From the NCBI GenBank assembly GCA_003978455.1, contig QNZT01000167.1, forward strand, positions 1 through 10,747: 10,747 nucleotides of DNA. Reading direction: 5' to 3'. Source of the DNA: Sulfurospirillum sp. (GTDB lineage: Bacteria; Campylobacterota; Campylobacteria; Campylobacterales; QNZT01). Below the pieces are notes generated by a model. The model had not been told where the DNA came from. It was given only the letters and a program-made list of their open reading frames with translations, and did not search any database. This document shows positions 7,984 through 10,747 of this stretch, piece after piece. The translations under genes were made by a program, and so were the position numbers. Numbering within the stretch: the first letter of the stretch is position 1; every line of letters begins with the position of its first letter.

Positions 7984-8776
7984 ATATCTGCTTCTGGGTG
8001 TCACGCTACTGGCACTTACACTCGTTTTTGCGGCGATCTTCTCCCTCTACTTCTCCTCCGAAACAGTACAGGCGAAAAAAGAGGAGCTCTTGCTGGAGCA
8101 GAACTATCTGCGACTTAGGCAGCAGATTGCTGACAAAGAGCGCGAATACCGTGCCATCTCCGATAATATCGCCGAGCTGAAGGATGAAGTGGGACTGAAT
8201 ACCACGAAAAACTTGCAAAACAGTGATGCACTTCTGCAAAAAACGACACCCCTGATCCGGTCGATGATATTGCAAAATCTCCCCTCCGGTTATCCCTGTA
8301 GCAGTCGTCGTATCACTTCCCGTTTCGGCTGGCGGATGCACCCGATCTATCATGAAAAGCGTTTTCACCACGGTATCGACTTCGGCGGCATGGAAGGCAC
8401 CCCGATACGTGCTACTTGTAACGGTATCGTCGAGTTTGCCGGATACAGCAAAGGCGGATACGGCAATATGGTGATCATCGACCACAACTACGGCTTTAAA
8501 ACACTCTTTGGACATATGCTGAAAAATCTGCGTGTCAAAAAAGGGGATTTTGTCAAAAAGGGAAGTATCATCGGCTATCTGGGCAATACCGGACTCTCCA
8601 CCGGACCACACCTGCACTACGAGATCAAATATCTGCGCTACTTCATCGATCCATATCCATTTTTGCAGAGTGGCGAGAGCCGTTTTGCGACCATACTCAA
8701 AGAGACACCGCAGATACGGTGGCAGCAGCTTATCAGTGCGATCACGACGGGGTATGAGAAGTTCAGGGCACTCTAA
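7958..8776 (+). CDS. M23-family peptidoglycan endopeptidase, membrane-anchored (Csd1/Csd2-like)
   Basis: This is a zinc endopeptidase expected to cut peptide cross-links of peptidoglycan in the periplasm. The 272-residue product has an N-terminal membrane anchor (about 10-32), a short coiled coil (about 36-80), then an LytM/M23 domain. The zinc and catalytic motifs are intact: H137-x3-D141 in HHGIDFGG, H186 in FGHM, and H218-x-H220 in GPHLHYEI. SRFGWRMHPI is the usual entry to the domain. In H. pylori the two M23 genes at this locus (csd2, csd1) act in helical cell shape; only one is found here, and which it matches is unclear. The ATG lies inside the end of folC (26-base overlap), with GAGGAG at 7939-7944 at a rather long spacing. 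Its stop lies 10 bases from the stop of the convergent kinase gene. Confidence 0.93.
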   Translation: MQKGNQKAKYLLLGVTLLALTLVFAAIFSLYFSSETVQAKKEELLLEQNYLRLRQQIADKEREYRAISDNIAELKDEVGLNTTKNLQNSDALLQKTTPLIRSMILQNLPSGYPCSSRRITSRFGWRMHPIYHEKRFHHGIDFGGMEGTPIRATCNGIVEFAGYSKGGYGNMVIIDHNYGFKTLFGHMLKNLRVKKGDFVKKGSIIGYLGNTGLSTGPHLHYEIKYLRYFIDPYPFLQSGESRFATILKETPQIRWQQLISAITTGYEKFRAL

Positions 8777-8806
8777 CCCCGCGGTATCAAAGCGACTTCT
8801 CTTTTT
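8756..8806 (+). terminator. Possible intrinsic terminator at the end of the plus-strand run
   Basis: GAGAAGT (8756-8762) is the exact reverse complement of ACTTCTC (8795-8801), and the right arm is followed at once by five T (8802-8806). The 32-base loop could form an inner GGG/CCC pairing (8766-8768 with 8777-8780). The arms start in the last codons of the M23 gene and finish inside the 3' end of the opposing kinase gene, so plus-strand transcripts would end antisense to the kinase. The long loop and modest stem make it uncertain. Confidence 0.35.
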
Positions 8807-9827
8807 CGATCAGTGCGACGACACCGTCATGCATATCCTGTACACACTGTACTTCCGTCACACCGAGTCTTCTTCTGTTGCTGATGTCATAGACGCCGCC
8901 TTCACTCTCCGAGTGTTCACCGTGGATACCCCGTATCTGCAAATGGTATTTGTCGGTTATGGCTTTAAAGGTTTCCATATCCTTTGCCAGTTTGGGCAGG
9001 GCGATATGCACACTCGCACGCATCGCGGTACCGAGATTTGTCGGACAACTTGTGATATATCCCAGATGCTGACTGTATGAAAACTGCACCTTCTTCTCTA
9101 TCTCTCCTATCGCCGTCGTGAGTCTTGTAAAGACCTCTTTGATATCACCTCCCTGCTGCATGGAGATGATCCTCAGCTGATCCTCTTCATTGATCCAGAC
9201 CAGAAATGTTTTTTCATCGTTGTGGAAGATACCTCTTCCCTCCGGCCAGTCACGGTTGAGTCCGGCAGCTTCCAGAAATCTGTCGCCGGTTTTAAACAGA
9301 AAGTGGTCTTCGATCAGCTGCGAACGGATCCCTTCGGACATACCTTTCAGGGGATAGTAGGTTCCCGCAAGTGTCCCCTTCAGCGTCATCAGTGCATCGG
9401 ATAGATCTTTTTCGAGCCGGTTTCTCTGCGCTTTACTGATGGCAGGCCCCAGAGGCAGGTTTGCCACATTTCTTCCGACACGGATTCTTGTAGAGAGGAT
9501 ATATTCGCCTTCAGGATCAGGATTCGGGGCATCGAGATCGTCGGGATCGAGGTTGCTTACGTGTTTGTCAACCGGATCAAAACCGTGGTAATCCTGGATA
9601 ATGGGATCAAAAAGTGCGGCAAATGTAAAGTAGGACTCTTTGTCACCGGCATAGACACCGATACCGCTGTCGATATTGACTACACCCGAATGGATGGCGT
9701 CTGTGAGTCTGAAGCCGTATCGCGTTTGCTTATCTTTCAGGGCATCGAAAATCTCTTTTGAGAGATACTTGCATAGCAGAGAGTGACACTCCGGCGGAAA
9801 GTTCGGGAAGTCATTTTCCTGTTCCAT
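8787..9827 (-). CDS. Arginine kinase (ATP:guanidino phosphotransferase), full two-domain form
   Basis: The enzyme reversibly transfers phosphate from ATP to free arginine, making phosphoarginine as an energy buffer. At 346 residues it has both the small N-terminal helical domain and the catalytic domain, like animal arginine kinases, and unlike McsB, which has only the catalytic domain. Aligned by eye to the Limulus enzyme, key residues are kept: substrate loop S54-G-I-G-V-Y59, phosphate arginines R114 and R116 in STRIRVGR, E215 (Limulus E225), R219, C261 in CPTNLGT (C271), R270, R299 and E304 (E314). D53 and R183 match the Limulus interdomain pair D62/R193. The mobile loop reads RGIHGEH, where I recall animal enzymes having RGTRGEH. 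A strong AAAGGAG site lies 5 bases before the ATG. The gene runs against the surrounding block and is not part of its operon. Such kinases are rare in bacteria. Confidence 0.96.
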   Translation of the reverse strand: MEQENDFPNFPPECHSLLCKYLSKEIFDALKDKQTRYGFRLTDAIHSGVVNIDSGIGVYAGDKESYFTFAALFDPIIQDYHGFDPVDKHVSNLDPDDLDAPNPDPEGEYILSTRIRVGRNVANLPLGPAISKAQRNRLEKDLSDALMTLKGTLAGTYYPLKGMSEGIRSQLIEDHFLFKTGDRFLEAAGLNRDWPEGRGIFHNDEKTFLVWINEEDQLRIISMQQGGDIKEVFTRLTTAIGEIEKKVQFSYSQHLGYITSCPTNLGTAMRASVHIALPKLAKDMETFKAITDKYHLQIRGIHGEHSESEGGVYDISNRRRLGVTEVQCVQDMHDGVVALIEKEKSL

Positions 9828-9832
9828 CTGCG

Positions 9833-9839
9833 CTCCTTT
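9833..9839 (-). promoter_or_regulatory. Strong ribosome binding site of the arginine kinase
   Basis: On the minus strand this reads AAAGGAG, 5 bases before the kinase ATG. It is the best Shine-Dalgarno match in the window and fixes the start at 9827. Confidence 0.8.
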
Positions 9840-9863
9840 ATCATTTTATACATGAAGTGTACC

Positions 9864-9869
9864 ATAATA
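9864..9869 (-). promoter_or_regulatory. Possible -10 element for the arginine kinase
   Basis: TATTAT on the minus strand would give a leader of about 30 bases. No good TTGACA-like -35 lies upstream; instead the tandem repeats occupy that position. A second TATAAA at 9845-9850 is too close to the ribosome site to be likely. This is inference from position and composition only. Confidence 0.3.
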
Positions 9870-9901
9870 TACCGCTAATATACCGCTAATGTACCGCTGC
9901 A
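9869..9901. repeat. Three 11-bp tandem repeats upstream of the arginine kinase
   Basis: Units are ATACCGCTAAT (9869-9879), ATACCGCTAAT (9880-9890) and GTACCGCTGCA (9891-9901). A degenerate fourth copy, GTACCATAAT, sits next to them at 9859-9868, one base shorter. The first two copies are identical. The 11-bp period is about one turn of the helix, so bound proteins would sit on one face of the DNA. The array covers the expected -35 region of the kinase promoter and lies about 80 to 125 bases upstream of mfd. It could be an operator for a cooperative regulator, or simple slippage. Confidence 0.8.
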
Positions 9902-9946
9902 AAAGCAAAGTGTATCTTTTTCGTAATTTATCTCTTTGTAAACAAC

Positions 9947-9952
9947 TATACA
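9947..9952 (+). promoter_or_regulatory. Possible -10 element for mfd
   Basis: TATACA lies about 31 bases before the mfd TTG, in the AT-rich part of the divergent region. No clear -35 box is visible; weak -35 boxes are usual for the main sigma factor of Campylobacterota. Low confidence. Confidence 0.3.
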
Positions 9953-9971
9953 TTACCATAGCAGAAATTTT

Positions 9972-9978
9972 AAAGAGG
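9972..9978 (+). promoter_or_regulatory. Ribosome binding site that decides the TTG start of mfd
   Basis: AAAGAGG ends 5 bases before TTG 9984. An in-frame TGA at 9981-9983 sits directly before that TTG, so no earlier start is possible, and the next in-frame ATG lies deep inside the conserved domain. Confidence 0.75.
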
Positions 9979-9983
9979 TCTGA

Positions 9984-10747
9984 TTGCAAGCCCGAATATA
10001 CGAATATTTCCTTAACAAAAACGATACGACACTGCTGCTGTGCCGCGATTTTAAAGAGGCATCTTCGGCAAACGATGTGCTCTCCTTTTTAGGCTACAGT
10101 ACCCATCTTCTGCCCGATTTCCGTGCCGCGCAGGGGGATGATCTGCGCGCCTATACCGAAGAGCTGACGGCACTTCTGACGACACTTGACGGCTACTACC
10201 GTGACCGGAAGATGAAAAAGATCATGATTTCGCCGTTTCGCACACTGCTGCATGACCTTCCCAAAGAGAGGCTTTTCGCACGTCAGAAGCTGGCGTTCGG
10301 CGATACCATCAGACTGCAAGCGTTCAAAGAGTCGCTGCTGCACTGGGGATATACCTTTGTCGATATCGTCGAAGCGAAAGGGGAGGTCTCTTTTCGCGGG
10401 GATATCATCGATATCTATCCCACAAACGCGCCGCATCCCTACCGCATCTCCCTCTTTGACGACGAGATAGAGAGTATCCGCCCCTTTGCGTGTGAGACAC
10501 AGAAGTCGCAAAAGGAGGAGTTGGAGGAGATCGAGATCAATCCCGCGCTTTTCGCACTCGACGCGGCGCAGTACGAAGCGGTGATGCAGCGTCTCGAAAA
10601 GCTGCCCAGCGACGCGTTTGAAAAGGATATGGCATCGCTCGGGTTCTGGGCGCTTGAGGATCTGGCAGAGGACCTTTTGGAAAAGGAGAAGCCTGTTTTT
10701 GTGCAACCTCTTCATGAAGAGATCGAAGAGGTCTTCTCCTTTACCCC
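9984..10747 (+). CDS. mfd: Transcription-repair coupling factor Mfd, N-terminal part (3' truncated by window edge)
   Basis: Mfd is a DNA translocase that removes RNA polymerase stalled at lesions and recruits UvrA. The 254 complete codons visible cover the N-terminal UvrB-like module. The best marker is the stretch from about residue 126 to 165: YTFVDIVEAKGEVSFRGDII, then DIYPTNAPHPYRISLF, then DDEIESIRPF and CETQKS, which follows the Mfd/UvrB pattern of a V-E-x-x-G-E-x-x-x-RG-x-I-D-I-x-P core and an F-x-DEIESIR-F strand. The helicase motifs and RNA polymerase-binding domain would lie beyond the window. The gene starts at TTG, fixed by the preceding in-frame TGA and an AAAGAGG site. Mfd closes the same locus in H. 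pylori and C. jejuni, which supports the call. It is divergent from the kinase gene and has its own upstream region. Confidence 0.92.
   Translation, partial: MQARIYEYFLNKNDTTLLLCRDFKEASSANDVLSFLGYSTHLLPDFRAAQGDDLRAYTEELTALLTTLDGYYRDRKMKKIMISPFRTLLHDLPKERLFARQKLAFGDTIRLQAFKESLLHWGYTFVDIVEAKGEVSFRGDIIDIYPTNAPHPYRISLFDDEIESIRPFACETQKSQKEELEEIEINPALFALDAAQYEAVMQRLEKLPSDAFEKDMASLGFWALEDLAEDLLEKEKPVFVQPLHEEIEEVFSFT

Noticed and set aside
7764..9975. Exact 13-base match AGAAATTTTAAAG in folC (7764-7776) and before mfd (9963-9975)
   Set aside because: Both copies are in AT-rich stretches and one overlaps a ribosome site; low complexity explains it better than a shared element.
9968..10059. TTTTAAAGAGG found twice, before mfd and 81 bases on within mfd
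   Set aside because: The second copy has no start codon at a suitable distance, and the mfd frame runs through it with conserved residues; likely coincidence.
9889..10092. Short plus-strand open frame across the divergent region
   Set aside because: It overlaps the tandem repeats and the mfd start in another frame, has no ribosome site, and resembles no protein I know.

Overview
The window looks like part of a chromosome from the Campylobacterota (formerly Epsilonproteobacteria), most likely a Sulfurovum- or Sulfurimonas-like sulfur oxidiser. The basis is gene order. From memory, Helicobacter pylori (HP1550 to HP1541) and Campylobacter jejuni (Cj1093c to Cj1085c) carry the run secD-secF-(small membrane protein in H. 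pylori)-leuS-LptE-like lipoprotein-folC-M23 peptidase-mfd. The same backbone is present here. Base composition is moderate (roughly half G+C by eye), higher than the very AT-rich Campylobacter and Helicobacter, and a bacterial arginine kinase also points to a free-living marine lineage. The genus is inference.

Layout. Positions 1-8776 hold one plus-strand run: the 3' part of secD, secF, a 112-residue membrane protein, leuS, an LptE-like lipoprotein, a GGDEF diguanylate cyclase, folC and an M23 envelope peptidase. Genes abut or overlap throughout except for a 104-bp gap before leuS, which contains a perfect 17-bp inverted repeat. A 10-bp gap then separates the M23 gene from a convergent minus-strand gene for a complete two-domain arginine kinase (8787-9827). 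A 156-bp divergent region follows. It carries three 11-bp tandem repeats just upstream of the kinase, then the start of mfd (plus strand, TTG start at 9984), which runs off the window.

How the genes fit together. SecD and SecF drive the late, proton-powered step of Sec export. The LptE-like lipoprotein is expected to help place lipopolysaccharide in the outer membrane, and the M23 peptidase trims peptidoglycan, so the run is rich in envelope biogenesis genes. LeuS and FolC are cytosolic housekeeping enzymes, and Mfd couples repair to transcription. Two genes stand out from the backbone: the diguanylate cyclase, translationally interlocked with lptE and folC, and the arginine kinase. The kinase sits where H. 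pylori has the second M23 gene (csd1) and the bactofilin gene ccmA, which are used for helical cell shape.

I see no CRISPR array, transposase, tRNA, rRNA or phage gene. The most notable items are the complete arginine kinase with its repeat-bearing upstream region, the altered gene content of the shape-gene interval, and the inverted repeat before leuS.
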